DNA from: Apostichopus japonicus
Lineage: Eukaryota > Echinodermata > Holothuroidea > Aspidochirotida > Stichopodidae
Assembly (NCBI RefSeq): GCF_037975245.1
Contig: NC_092578.1
Span: 17,863,821 to 17,927,820, forward strand
Length of the DNA: 64,000 nt
Reading direction: 5' to 3'
A model generated the notes under the pieces. It searched no databases. It was not told the DNA's origin and saw nothing but the letters and a program-made list of their open reading frames with translations. The position numbers were made by a program, and so were the translations under genes. Position 1 is the stretch's first letter; every line of letters starts with the position of its first letter. Of the stretch, positions 22,778-37,700 are shown in pieces.

Positions 22778-25700
22778 GTAAAAAAATAAAACTCCCTTCC
22801 CCCACCCCCCCCCCCACCCCCTTATCTTCACTCCCTCTCTCCTCTTCCTTCCATTTCCTTGCCTTGTTCAACACAATTGTCTTAATTAGGAAAGAGGGTG
22901 GGAATGTTTTATAATGCTGTCAAATACCTTGGTAAGTACTATGACCCAAACCTGTCATCTTCAATGCACAGGGTAATGCCACTATTGCTAACCGCTTTAG
23001 AATTATTCGTTATATCTCAAAAAAGTTAATCTCTTTCTCCTACCATGATTTTGTGAAAAACGTCATAACGTCTTTATAGTGTAAAACAGAATTGGTTTAC
23101 ATAGGTGCAACTCTCTTCATGATGGCATTAACTGAAATGTCAATTTACAGAAAGTTGCTGCCAGGGTTATACGATCGTCGTAGGCGTGAGGGTGTTTCTG
23201 ATATTTCTTCATGATTAAACACTGGCTGCCAGTAAAGGATCATATTCATTTTAAATTAATTTTACTTGTTTGTAGATCTATGTATTCATTATTCAAGCTG
23301 TTCAATTAAGATGACTGAAGCTTTGGAACTCTCTTCCTACAAACAAACGAATGATCGAGGGCCTTGATAGATTTAAACATGAGTTAAAGCACATGTTTTC
23401 CACGAATAGCCAGGTGTTTTACAACAAATATGATAAGGGGTATAATTCTTGTGGATCCTGTGTCGTCTGTGTTGATTTGACGAAGCTAGCAGCTGGGCTT
23501 CAGAAATGCTTTTTATTGTTTCCTTGCTGAAAAGCAAAAGGAATCATTACGGTCATGATGCCGTGTGTAGGTGATGCTTTGGCTTGTGAAGCCGATAACT
23601 CAATATTCTTAAGTTAGATGGACTTCATACAAACTTTGTATGTGGACATTTACCAAATTGAGTTCTCTGTTGCTATTGTTTTTTGGCCGGAATCAAAGAT
23701 CATACTAGGTCACCAGAGGTCAAACTAAAAACATTGTAAACATGGTATCTCAAGAACAGAAGCTTTGACGATTCTCATGCTTGGCATACATGTTGAGGTC
23801 CCATATTGAGTATGGTGCTTAAAACCTTCATGGTCAATAAGGGCAGGCATACCTGACATACAGTATGTACTTAGTGTACCATTGGGGAACGCAAGGATTG
23901 AAACCTTCAACAGGTCAGATTCGACTGACCTACCACCTACAGTATGGAGAACCCTTACCACAAGCTACAGTATTAAAGTATATAGTTTTATCCACTTGTA
24001 CCATTATACCAGTTTCCTACTCAACTTAATCATGATTACAGAAACATGCTTTAATACAACGCTCTGCACTTACGTACTGAACAGTACTGTATATACTAGT
24101 AGCACTAATTTATTCCTGGTTGTGCAATATCACAATACTTAGAACTTCACTGAGTCATGGGTCAGTAAGGCCTGAGGGAAGTGTAGGTTATACTACATAC
24201 AGCCATACCAGTGCCAAAGGTCGTGCTTTATATGCACAGTGTAAGATGGTTGGTTTTCTAAAAGTACAGTAGGATATACGTACATAGTACCTGTTGCCCT
24301 TTGAGGGCAGGCAATGATCAACAACCCTTCAAAGAAAAGCAAACAGTTTGATTACTTTTTGAGGGGGAGAAAAAAACAAAGATAGCGAGCATGAATCAGA
24401 GACATTCAAAGAAAATGAAGCAACTTATTAGTAAGAATTTAATAGGCATTTTCTGTGGATTAATGCCAACATAAACTTCCCCTTTTGAGAGATCTATGCC
24501 ACAGTAGAACTACAACCATGGCGATGGTGAACTGCTTGGAGGTGTGAGGTGTACTGTCAGCATCTTGGACCTTTGACCTTCCCTATGGTAACATCACAAC
24601 GATACTATTACCTCAAGAAGATTGATTCATCAATTTGTTTTGAGCATACAGTAGACCTATAAGTTTGTGAAAAGTGATTGATGTATATATCTTTGTGGCT
24701 AGCTTAAATTGTATTAAATTACTGTGTAAAGTAGGCACCTGTTACTGGTTATGACCAGGCGTAGCCGGGGGGGGGGCGAAGGGTGCAGCCACCCCCCCTT
24801 TTGAGCATATTTTGTTTGTATGTTTCTATGATATCACTAGTATTTTCAAAAGAGAAAATACTAAGATGCAACTTACAAGGCCTGGGAAGTGCCATTTCCA
24901 GCGATCTGGGAGGCATTTTCAGCCAAAATTTTCTTGTATGCTTCGGGCCAACTCATGGTGGCTCTACGCTTAGATAGTTTGCAATGCCGTATCTACGGCT
25001 CTTATAGTTTGCCTACAGTTTCGCCCCTCCCTTGGCAAATTCCTCGCTATAGCCTGGTTATGACCATTAAATTGATTTCAATACTGCACACAGTGTCACT
25101 CACCTGTCACTCTCCTGACAACAACTGCCCTCAGTTGTGATAATAATAATAACCGTTAAGTAAAATGCTGTCACAAGCTTGTACCCTTAAGTACAGCATA
25201 GTAAAGTAGCACAGCTATGCATTGCACACTATGTGTCTGTCATGTGTAGTTATTCAAGTCTACAGCAGTCAATCAGGAGCTATCAGATAGTACATTTATA
25301 ATCCAAGCCACATATAATCTGCAAAGTTCATCACAAGTTTTTCTGGGGAGAATGTTGAAATCTGTAGAGAAAAAAACTTGAAAATATCTAGGTCCTTGGC
25401 TAGGAACATTTCAGAGAAAACTTGCAACCTTACCAGTTACCTGTGGCAACATTATGAGGAAACATCACTGAAAACTTCTTAACATTTTTAATTTTTGAAA
25501 ATTAAACAAAGTTTCCTGCGTGGGATTAAATGGCTACCGTTGCACAGTCACTAAATTAAGAATATATTTTTTTAAATGGATGTTATTAAATTGTATGAAC
25601 GGTAAAAACGCTGGGTTCATAACGGGTACAGAACTGTTTTGATGGAGGTTCATGTTGAATACTGTAAGTACTAGTAACTTGGTCAATAGTCCCTTCCCCT

Positions 25701-28700
25701 TGTAAAGTTTTAACATCAGCTTTGTAAATGTCATCCGTTGTAAAGATACTGTGTACTGTATCAATGTGGTTGTTCCTTAGCGTATTAATTTACATTACAA
25801 AGGTCCATTAGTCATTTGTTCTTTGAACAATCTGAATTGACTAGTACTGTGAGTCAGCCTTGGTACACAGTTACTATAAAACAGAGGCAATCACAATATA
25901 TGTACTGTACATTATAACATATTATACAACACCTAATTATATTCCGGCCATGTGATTGGTCAATTGCTCGTCGATTGAATGTAATTTGTTCCATTCAACG
26001 AGGCTGCGCCTCGTTGAATGGAACATCCCATCTTTCAACTCATGAAATATTTGCACTATTGCACTCATAACCATTCATTATTTGTATACTGTAGGCTTAT
26101 GACTTCAAGTCATAAGCCTGGCTTGTAATGAACTTCTTTTGTATATTTTATACACAAAATTTGCTTTGTTTTTGAAATTCTGGAGATGTTCCAAATAGAG
26201 AGTGTGTTTTTTTTTCTTTTCTTTATTCACAATTCTCAGCAGTAAGACCTTTTGCATGACAGGTCGAGAACAGTAAGGCATCCTAAAAATTTGAACCGAA
26301 AGAATTGTTACAGAAATACTTGTAGCACACTAACTACGCCCAGGTAGAGGGCTGACATGTATCGTGTCAGATTTCGTTACAGACGTGCAAGCAGCTGTAG
26401 ATATGTATATAGCAAAGCTGCGCGATATTCACAGCAAGAATATTCAAAACGAGTTTTACACTATACAAATTAATCAACATTAATTTAAAGTGAAAAACAA
26501 TGGATGTGATCGATGGCGTAGTCGATCAATATTGAACGTCATGTAATTGTAGCAGAGTGACAACATTGTGTTAATGAGTTACAGTCGTCTTCCGGTTAAT
26601 AAAGCTTCCCTCAAAAGAGGGGGGAAGTTTATAGTTAAATTACTTGCGTATACTAACAAGCAGACATTTTGTGAATAGAGCTAACAGACAAGTAATTTCC
26701 TGTCCTATGGAAGATACTTATGATACAGTATAATACTGTTGGCACCCCAATGCATTGAGATTGACCACTGGGGGAGGGGGGGGTGGAGGCCAGGGGGAAG
26801 AGAAGTGGGAACAGAAATTATGGATGCGTTCTACATTGTATCCAGTCTGCACACACTTCATATAAAGCCTGTTTAGGTACCGTAGCTTGAAGTTCAAGGG
26901 TCAAAAACACAAAAGCCAAAATGTCTTGAGAAGTGTAACTAAAAAAGAACGGAACTACTGTACATATATGCAGAATTTTTTAAGAGATTTTTAAGTTTAA
27001 GGTTTTTTCAGTTTTTAATTAATTTTAAGATACTAATTACAGTATGGGAAATTAAAGCAGATTTGTCTGTGGCAGTAGTCTCAAAACGATGCCGTCATTT
27101 TGCATGTCAGCTCTCTGTTGAAGAGATGTTTGGCAAATTGGGTGTGGAGGGGGGGGGTGGAGGAGGCGTGTGGTCCACACCTTGTCCTTGCCACAATATC
27201 CACAACGGGGCGCTGCAAAATGGGATTCCCTATCTCTGACTGATTCCCTGAGTAGAGAGTTGCACATTATATCCTATGGACACTCACAACCATGGCGTAG
27301 TCACCATGAAACTAACTTGAGAACTATATAGTATACACTTTTCTTTTGAATATATCTTTGTCACTGATATGGCAACAATCATCTACTGTAGGTATCTGTG
27401 CATCCGTTCATGTTAAATGTTTGTAAAGACGTGTTGTCACAGTGAGCGCAACCTTCCAGAAACCGTACAATACAATACCGTAGATACATGTATGAGCAAA
27501 AAGGCTTTTATAGCAAATCGCACATGTTCGAGTGGTAGCACACAGTATAAAGAATTCTTCTCTAACCAAAGTCTGCCAAATATGACCATTTCTTTCATTG
27601 CATTGGTTTCTCTTCAACAGTGTCCTAAAGTGTACGAAACATGGCTGGAAGTTGGACGCAAGTACCATGCGCTACGTCAACCCACCGGATAGTTTTCGTC
27701 AGGAGCAGTTAGGTCAGTGGAATTCACTTTTCAGCATACCTCGGCTCTGTGTATAGGCTGCTGCGACGATTGGTGGTGACTTTAGTACAGTTCCCCCCAG
27801 TTTCTAGTTCAAATCTATGAACATGCATAGAGCAAGCTTGCAGATTCACTGTCGTTGGTTTTACGCCCTGTAATATGTGCTATTGTATTCTAATGATGTT
27901 TCTTTACTGGTGTCAAACACCTTATGTTTATGATCGCAAATCACCCTGACAGGCACCTGTACATAGGCAAATGATCCGAGGTGAGGGCTCCATGGGGACT
28001 GAAAAGGACATCCCGTACACGGTTGACTATGAGTGGTTACATCAAGTAAGGCAGCTTCTTTGAGGTTTGCAACGCTATAACTATGAGATTCCCATGACAG
28101 TGTAGTTCAAAGTAGCTTGAATTTATAAGCTTTTAGTACATTAGTACAAAACAAATTAATTAAAACGATAATAATAATAATTAAAAAAAAAAAAAAGTAC
28201 AAAAGCATTTTGCGAGTACCATAATTCTCCTCACTATGAGTACAAACAAACCATGAGTACAATTCAGGGGCTAGACTTTTTTTCTTTGAGGAGCCCAATG
28301 CTTTTCAAGAGGGCAGGGGTAGTTTCTATTTTCTGACAACTTTTGGAGGGCCCTAAACACCTTCCCCCCCCCCCCACGCCTCCTCCATCCCATGTAGTTT
28401 TACCACTGGTACGAGGCCCTAAGTGTCAGTACAAGCACTAAAAATGCTGGGCTGTGTACAAGTACTGTAGGAGTACAAATCTGGAGGCTGAGTGATGGAC
28501 TAAGCCAATACAAACTATGGAATCACTGAAAGTCTGTGACTTAGTTTAATCTATGAAATCTATCTATCTGCATTTTTAATACATTCTGTACATCATGTGA
28601 TTAGCTTAATACTCGCTCAAAACCATTCTGGGCAGATCGAAAAAGAGAAATCTGAAAAGAAAAGACAGAGAATGCGATGCGAACCCATTTACCCTACGGT

Positions 28701-31700
28701 AGTGTTGTTAAAAGAAGAAATTACGAGTTGGTCTTATCGTCTTTGTTTGATAAAACACTCATGTTTTAAGTCAATATTTACCGGGTTTCCAGTATGGTAT
28801 GTACTAGAATACAGGTAATTGGTGTATTAGGCACACATGAGGTACTTTTATATACAGAAATATTGCCCCTTAGCCTTTTCAAAAGGATTATGTTATGTTG
28901 AACAGGACCTTGTTTTGCTTGCAGAGCACTTGGCTTTTCTTTGAATTACATGTCATAAAGTGTCAACCCCACAATTTGGTTTGTTAGTCACTATTGACAA
29001 GTCTATTGTCTATTGATTTTTAACTTGCTTTCATTTTCTTTGAAGCATTTATGTACTTGTGTTTTGCTGATAAGTTTACTCTAAGACTTGACACGACTCG
29101 AAAACCAAAGTTTCGCTACTACGATGACGGGAATGTATCGTCAGAGCCATCGAACCATAATCCGGGTTCGGTAAATGTGTGCTTAATCAGATAAGATAAA
29201 GTGATGCGTGACTGTGCTGACGTGTGAAACCTGTAACAGTTTGACAGCTCTTAGAGATCTGTGAGTCACAAGCCAAAGGCATGGTGACTAATGGCACAAG
29301 GGGCGTGGTTGATCTCTGTAATCGGTAATCGCTGGAAAATGGTCTTTGTCATGATGTAGCCATTTTCCTTGTATTTGTTTATAAGTATGGTCCATTTCCC
29401 TCTATTTTATAGGGATCCATGAAAACCATGATTGATAAGGATACAGGAAATATAGTTAAAAAAATTCAGTAACCTTTCTTAAACAATAGGAACGAAATTA
29501 ATATTTTCTCATCGCTTCAATAAACACTTTGATGCACAAATGTGGCGAAACTGGCCAATCAATATCTAAGCTCATTTGAAAGTGGAAGTTTAAAAAAAAT
29601 GTTTCTCGTTGCGGTTTTAGAAAAGCATGATTTAAACATTTAGGCTTGTACTGAGAAGTAAACAAGTAAGTAAACAACAATCTGCTTTAGATACCTGATT
29701 TCTTAACCTCAATCTACAGTAGTACTTCAAGAAATTTGGATTGATTGTGGTGTACATTAACTATAAATGTACTATTTACTATGTACTATAAATTTAGTAT
29801 GCATACATACATACACACATACATACATACATACATACATACATACATACACACATACATACATACATACATACATACATACATACATACATACATACAT
29901 ACATACATACATACATACATACATACATACATACATACATACATACATACATACATACATACATACGCACATACATACATACATACACATATACATACAC
30001 ACATGCATTCATACTGTACATACATACTGTACATGCATTAATTATGTTCTCATAACCCTTCCACCCTGACCCCTTACCATCCCCTCCCCCTCATGTAAAC
30101 ATCCCTTTACCTTCCCACCCTCATTCACACATACATGCAAACTGTACATGTGTATTCATTATGTTCTCATATCCCTTCCTGCAAACCGTACATGTGTACA
30201 TTAATTATGTACTCATTATCCTTCCACCCTCTCCCCTTACCATCCCCTCCCCCTCCCCCTCACATAAACATCCCCAAACCATCCCCTTCACCTCCCCACC
30301 CGCATGCACACATACATGCATACTGCACATATATACATTTATTATGTTCTAATAACCCTTCCACCCTCTCCCCAAGTTACCATCCCCTCCCCCTCCCCTC
30401 CCCCTCACATAAACATCCCCTAACCATTCCCTTCACCTCCCCACCCTCTTCTAGTGCATAGCAACACTACTCATACGTATTTTAAGTTTGCTGTCTTTAT
30501 CATGAGATCCTTGTGCCTCTTCTATGGCTTAGTATGCATACATACATACACACATACTACTGTAATACTTTAAGAACTGTTTAAGTACTCTGTTTTTTGC
30601 ATTGTAGTCATTTAAATGTATTTATCATTATCCAACCTGTGAATGGGGTAGTAGAAGCCAAGAAAGTGTCACTAATTAATTTGGCCCATTGAAATTATAC
30701 TCTGTTCCTCAATGCAGATACAATGCAGTGCTGTAGCCAAGGTAAAAGGCACTGTACACACCGACCTGTCGCTGTTGAATCGACCTAGAAAGCTTGCAAT
30801 GAGATATTTCTCCGTTTATCAAATCTGATCTCTTGACTGCGCAATCTGTTTCTTTCTTGTTTGCTTGTGGGAAACATTTAGCATGTACTTCAGCACAATG
30901 TAATGTTAGAGCTACATACTTACCATATATACAGTATGTTTAAGTTTCATAAATGTTGTCGAGGCAAAGGGATAATAGAGTTTACCATAATTGAGGTCCA
31001 TTTATCTTGACTATGTGATTAGTTCATTTATCAAAGTGAATGAAACATTAAAAAAAAAGGAAAAAAAAGCAGTTTTGGATGAATTATTTAATCAACTATG
31101 TTTTCTCAGTGTAATACTTATTGTACAGTACAAGTGGGTATGAGTGTAAGTTTTTTGCTATTTTTTCTCGGTGTAATCTTTACTGTACAGTACAAGTGTT
31201 ATTTTCTATCCCACAGTACCGGAGGTAACAGAAGACGGTAGGCTCACCCTGAATGAGTTGAAACCGCCGCAACCCTGGGAAGACGATCCAAGGGAAAAGT
31301 TGCCTCTTGAGATTGGTGAAGTGAAGGTATAAATCAGTCGTTGAAAGTCTTAACATCTTATCTGAAAAATATCTGAAAATTAAATCTGAAAATTATCTAA
31401 TTATTCCAAGAAAAAGTTTCCTTTTTTAAATTTAAGGTGAATTTTGATCAGGCAAATGACTTTGGTTTTTTCTTACCCTTGGAATAAATTTTAAAAAACT
31501 ATCTAGATCTCGTAGAATTGAGATATATATGGTTTTGTTAATAGGGTTTTCTCTAAGGTGGAGGAGAAGCCAGAAGGGTTTCTTTGGGATTAGGTCCTAT
31601 TAGGCTATTACTGTAACTCATCTAACATGTTAATAAGTAATGTCACGAAGAAAGATGGTAAATGCATTACAGAGATGTACAAAAGTAACCTCGGAAAACT

Positions 31701-34700
31701 GAATTCTCTCTGACACTGCATATTTCGCTTTACCTTAACTCTTCTACAAGGTAACATATTTCACCCATGCGTGTATGGAATACAATTTCAACGGGACCAT
31801 CTTCTTCACGGACCCATGGCTCACGGGACCGGCCTTCTCAAGAGGCTGGTGGCTGATGCACGAACCACCGTCCGATTGGCCGGAGAGATTAGCCAAAGCT
31901 GACTTGATCTATATCAGTCACTGCCACTCGGATCATCTGAGGTAAAGCGATCAAGGATCACAAACTGGAAGCCAAGTCACAGGCTTTTCATTTAGTTTTT
32001 AAAAATATTCTGTCTATTATTTAAATCTAAACAAAAAAAATTATCTTTTAACTATTTGGTCGGTCGATACGAATCCTTTGTCTCTTCCAGTAAGAGAGAT
32101 CAGGACTATGGCAAATTTTGCAATATCCAATATATGTGTTCCATGAGGACTGAGCCATGACCCACCCACCAGACCCCACCCTTCAGAATCGTTGCTAAGA
32201 ATGCAACAAATTGAAGTTATCTTGGACTATGGCCTTGATATTATATAAAAATATAAAAATTTAATCCACCTCTGTCGTCAAGCTCCAAAAACTTGAGATA
32301 AATTTTGTTATGCCTGGAAAAGTCACTGTGACCCACATAAAATATTTCTCTATCACCACCTCCCTCCCCCACCCCCACTCCAGTAGTTTGAGAGGAGTGT
32401 TCCGCTACATCTTTGAGTTGTTTAATTAAATCTTGTTTTGCGAAAAAAGGAGACGTTTGATCACCATCTTCTTGAGCTCATGATAAAAGGCTTGCAATTT
32501 TTTTTTCTTCATAATTCTTGATTATCCTGAAGTCACCATCTTCTTCTATCAGGACTTATTTTTTCCTCTCTATCTCTCTTGTAGTTATCCGACGCTGAAG
32601 ATACTTGCAGAGAAAAATCCAGACATTCCGATATACGTAGGTGACACGTCCATGCCCGTCTTCTGCAAACTGGAACAGAGCGGAGTTAAGCTAAACAACA
32701 TCAATGTACTGAAGTTTGGACGGTGGTTCAAGGTGAGAGAAAGAGATTGTAACTGTCGGAGATATACCTTGAATTTACATCAACTTTGTATTTCCTTTCT
32801 CCCCCCCCCCCCTGATTTTCCCCATTCAATTAAACTATGTTGAGGTGGTGTCATGCATAAAACTCTTCATTCAGAAATATTTGATATTTTTATTTAAAAT
32901 GTCATATTTTTTCGGGATATCCCGTCCATGAGATCCCCGGTTTACACTGCAGTAAGCAAGCTACTGCTATTTCTGGTTGGTGCTTTCTAGCAAAGAAACA
33001 GTCGATTAAAAGATGCTATGAACTGATTTGTATTTCCCGACTAAACATTCCCTTTCTAAACATTTTGTTTTTATGCTGTAAATCTTTGGATTTTTCTCAT
33101 CACCAGGTCAACGAGGACTTACGGTTTATGATAATGATGGATGGTGTCCACCCAGATATGGATACTTGCATCCTGATCGACTATAAAGGTGCGTATGCAT
33201 TGTTATGGCATAACAATGGCCTCACAAGGATACCAGACAATGAGAAATAAGAAATGATGAAAACAATAGTAATAGCATAGCAATAGCCTCATGAGCATAC
33301 CAGACAATGCAAAATAATAGTATAACAATAATCAATACAATAGCAATAGCCTGATGAGGATACCAGACCATGAGAAATATTAGGTTAAAAAAAAAGGAAA
33401 ACAATAGTAATAGCATAACAATAGCCTCATGAGGATACCAGACAGAGATATAAGAAATGATGAAAACAATAGTTAGAGCACAATAGCCTCATGAGGATAC
33501 TAGACAATGCAAAATAATAGTATAACAATGATAAATACAAATAGCAATAGCCTCATGAGGATAACAGACAATGAGAAATAGTAGGTTAAAAAAAAAAGGA
33601 AAACAATAGTAATAGCATAACAATAGCCTCATGAGGATACCAGACAATGCAAAATAGTAGTATAAAATTTTGAAAACAATAGTTAGAGCACAATAGCCTC
33701 ATACCAGACAATGAGAAATGTTGAATAGAAAAGTTATGTACGATGAACGAGCAGTAAGATAATGGAAACAATAGATAGTAAGAACAATAGCTTCATAAGG
33801 AAACTAGATGGTGACAAATAATGAATCATGAACATGTAGAAGAAGTATAAATCAAACTTAAAAGAACAGTCTAATAAAAGCATTAATGGCTTTGACTGTG
33901 AAATATGTCAGTTAAGAAGGACATTCTAGAGTTATTGTATCTATGTTGGCAGCTGGATTTTGTCAGTTATGAGTGTCTGTGACATTCCCCCGTTTGCATC
34001 AATTTTACCGTACGGTGTATCAACTTCCAGCGTTGTCTATCTTGAAAAGCTATCGTTAGTATTTACTCTATGTAATTTATCATGTTTGGGAGTCATGTCA
34101 TGAATGTTTCAGCTTCAAAGAGGTGAAGATTGACTAGATGATAAATAAATACTGATAATTAACAAACAGTATTATAAGATAAATGTTCATAATAAATAGA
34201 CAGCCATCTTTGATGTTCATATTTGCTTTCCAAGTAATATAAATTAGTGGTACATAGTCCCAGACATGAGGCAAAAGGAATCATTCCGTCATAATGCTGT
34301 GTGTACACGCGCGCGTGTGTGTGTGTGTGTATGAGACGCTTTGACTTGGAAATAGGATAACTCAATAATCTAAATTCGGATGGACTTCAAACTTTGTATG
34401 TAGATGCACCATATTGAGTTCTCTGTTGCTATTGTTTTTTGGCTGGGATCAAAAGGTCATATTAGGTCACCAGATGTCAAACTCTGAAAACCTTGTACAA
34501 AAAATATCTAAAGAGGGGAAGATTTGATGAATCTCATACTTGACATATAGATGTCCCATGTTAAAGTAGAAGAACCCTACTGATTTTAGTGTAGGCAAAA
34601 GATTATTAAAGGTCACCAGAGGTAAAACTATGAAATCCTTGTTAACATGACAACTCAATATTACAAAGTTGAATGAACTCCAAACTTGCTCTACAGTAGT

Positions 34701-37700
34701 CAGATAGTTATTTTGAATTTTGAGCAAGTTGTATGGCAAAGAATCACAAAGTCAAGTGGCTTTCTGGTACGGGAATGTTCTGTAGAAAAACAAAAAATTA
34801 CAGGTTCATCAGCTGTAAGAACGAAGTTGAAGGCTAATAGGCTTTTGTGGCAAGTCCAAGGTCTTCTCGCATGACAACATTTAACCCTGGTCACTGGTGA
34901 CTTTTCACACCCACACACCCAAGTGTGTACAATTCAAACTTGGAAGGCACTACAGTGCACAACATCTACACATACCCTGGGGCTAATCCAATGATGTATA
35001 GCCATGGCCTGGCAGTGCACCACTATATTTACAAGTTACAGCTGTACCCTTGCATGTCTCCACTTGCACACTATGGTCCAGAGAGGCCCATGGACTCATT
35101 GAAATGATTCGGCCGGAACTCAATCCTGTAATCATTAGATCGCAAGTCCATCAGTCTTACCATAACGCAGGATATATTCGAGACTGCCGACCCAAATATA
35201 ACGCGGCATCCAACCAATTCTAACACATTTCTTTTCCTTTGTTTTTTTAGGTCACCAGATACTCAACACAGTGGACTGTACCAACCCCAATGGTGGACGA
35301 CTTCCCCAGGGTATCGATATGATGCTCAGTGACTTTGCCGGGGGTGCGTCGGGGTTCCCCATGACATTCTCCGGGGGCAAATATACAGGTAACCCCTACT
35401 ACCTCCTTATGCGATTTAGTTCTGCATTATGGAACTAACCTTTTTGTAAGCTGTTTACAGGGAGATGTTCACCAATTAGCATCTCAAAGACGTGGGATTG
35501 GGATTTTGCGTCTCATTCTTGTTTTGCCTTCATTCAGCGCAGAGACATTGTTAAATTAAAATGGTTTTGTGACATGATAACTCTGAAGCACAACTTTCTC
35601 CTTGTTTGTGTTTTGATGCCAAGGTTAGTGCAAAATTATGAAATGTGCAAGAAGATAATGGCTACCCCTGCCTTGTATACAAACCAACCCACCACTATAT
35701 TGGCTAGTTTTGGGAGCAATTCTGGTTGTTTCATGGTTTCTAGTTTGTCAATAATTCCCTTTTGGTTTTTTTTTACAAAGGAGACACAAAATAAGAGAGG
35801 GTGTGGGTCCATCTAATGTGATGCTATATTAAGGATTAAGATTTACTATATTAAGGATTAAGATTTACTATATTAAGGATTAGAATTTACTATATTATGA
35901 ATGAAGATTTGTTAAGATGACTATGAAAAAAGTCTGTGTTTAGAAATGTCATAGGAAAAAACAACAGCATAAAGAGCCAAGACTTCATATTTGCAGCAAA
36001 CTGTGCAATTTGCTGAATACCTATAAACATTAGATTCTCTTTGTTGGAAGATTTAACTTTTCTTTCTGGTTATTTTCGAAACCTCTTGTAGAAGAATGGA
36101 AGGCACAGTTCATCAAACGTGAAAGAAACAAGCTCCTTTACTACAAGACGCAGGTGGTACGAGACGTCTCGCCGTTACTCTATTGTCCGTTTGCCGGCTA
36201 CTTCGTAGAGGCGCACCCTTCCGACCAGTAAGTTGCAGTATTTAATACATTCTTCCCACACGATTTTAAAACTTGGAAAAAGTCTGGAAAAAGTAGTAAA
36301 AAAGTAAAAAAACTCTTTTCTGCATCTTGAAAGTTGTCAAAGTATTAATCCGGAAACATGGTGGGGTGTCTCAAAAATGTCTGGTATTTCAGTTTTTTTA
36401 AACTTTTTTTTATTAAATGTGGGGACCCATGTTATATAACTGTTAACACAGATCAAACAAGCAAGTCTGTCTTTAAGTAATTTCATACCAAGAGTCAATA
36501 CAGAAGTTTTAGTCCGGAAACATGGTGGGGTCTTTGAAAATGTCTGGCATTTAATTTTTTTTTTTTTTTTTTTAAATGTGGGGACCATGTTTAATAATTG
36601 TTAACACAGATCAAACAAACAAGCCTGTCTTTTAAGTAATTTTTACACGAAAAGTCAATGCGCCAGCTTTCAATGTCTTCCTGCTTGTAAAGTTTCGTCT
36701 GATATGCTTTTCTACATCCCATCTGTCCTTCAGCTACATACGAGACACTAACACCAAGAACGACCCCGCAGCTCTGAATGCGCTCATAGCCAAGTATTCT
36801 CCCGATATCAAAACATGGACCCCCAAACCAGGATCCATCTTGGACCTCCAAAAGGTCATCAACGGGGACAGGTAAGAATATCTGTTGTTTCTGGCGAGGT
36901 ATTGTGAATAGAAACACCGAAATACACATTGACATTGATGACGAATGAGCATGGTCTTTATAGCATCCAACTCTTTACTGTATGAAGGGCATCTTACCCG
37001 AACTTCAGATAAATAGGGTTTTATCAAGATATGGTTTCAAACTGGAGGTGTTGGAAGGCCATATGTCACAGATCTAATTGGGCAGTAACATCCCTGGGAA
37101 ATATGCCAAAATATACCAAAAATGGTTTCCAGTTTTATAGTTTTGCTATTTTTGCTGTTGTACTTACTATGCTGGAAGTCTGATATCAAGTAAATGCTTT
37201 ATCAAATATAGTAAGTCGACCAGGCTAGGTTCTGAGTCTCTTTGAAAGTAATATCATTGTCTTTGTTTAAACACCTGTCATTATTTGTGTATTTCTTTCA
37301 GCGATTTGATTATGTAATGTTTAAACACCTGTCATTATTTGTTTCTTTCTTGTAGCGATTATGTTATGTAATGTTTAAGCACCTGTCATTTATTTGTGTC
37401 TTTCTTCCAGCGATTACATCACAGAACCGTCTCCAGCGATGAAAGTAATGAAAGATAGGTGAGTTCAAAGTACTTGGTTCCAAACTCTATTTGTTTTAAA
37501 TTTCCAGATAGTCGATGGTTAATAAGGATCACCAAAATGTTCAAGATGACATCTATTTGGAGTTTCTGTTCATTCAGTTTCTTCATATGTATGGCTCAGT
37601 TTTGTAGAGCATAGAATCTGTTATTCCAAAGGTCACTGACTTGAATTCTGCAATGTCAACAAAAAAAGGAAGAGTTTTCTGCTCTTGAAGAGGTTTTTTA

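Noticed and set aside
29745-30069. Tyr-Ile-His-Thr and Met-Tyr-Val-Cys frames on both strands
   Set aside because: Translation of the (ACAT)n microsatellite; no start context, conservation or splice support.
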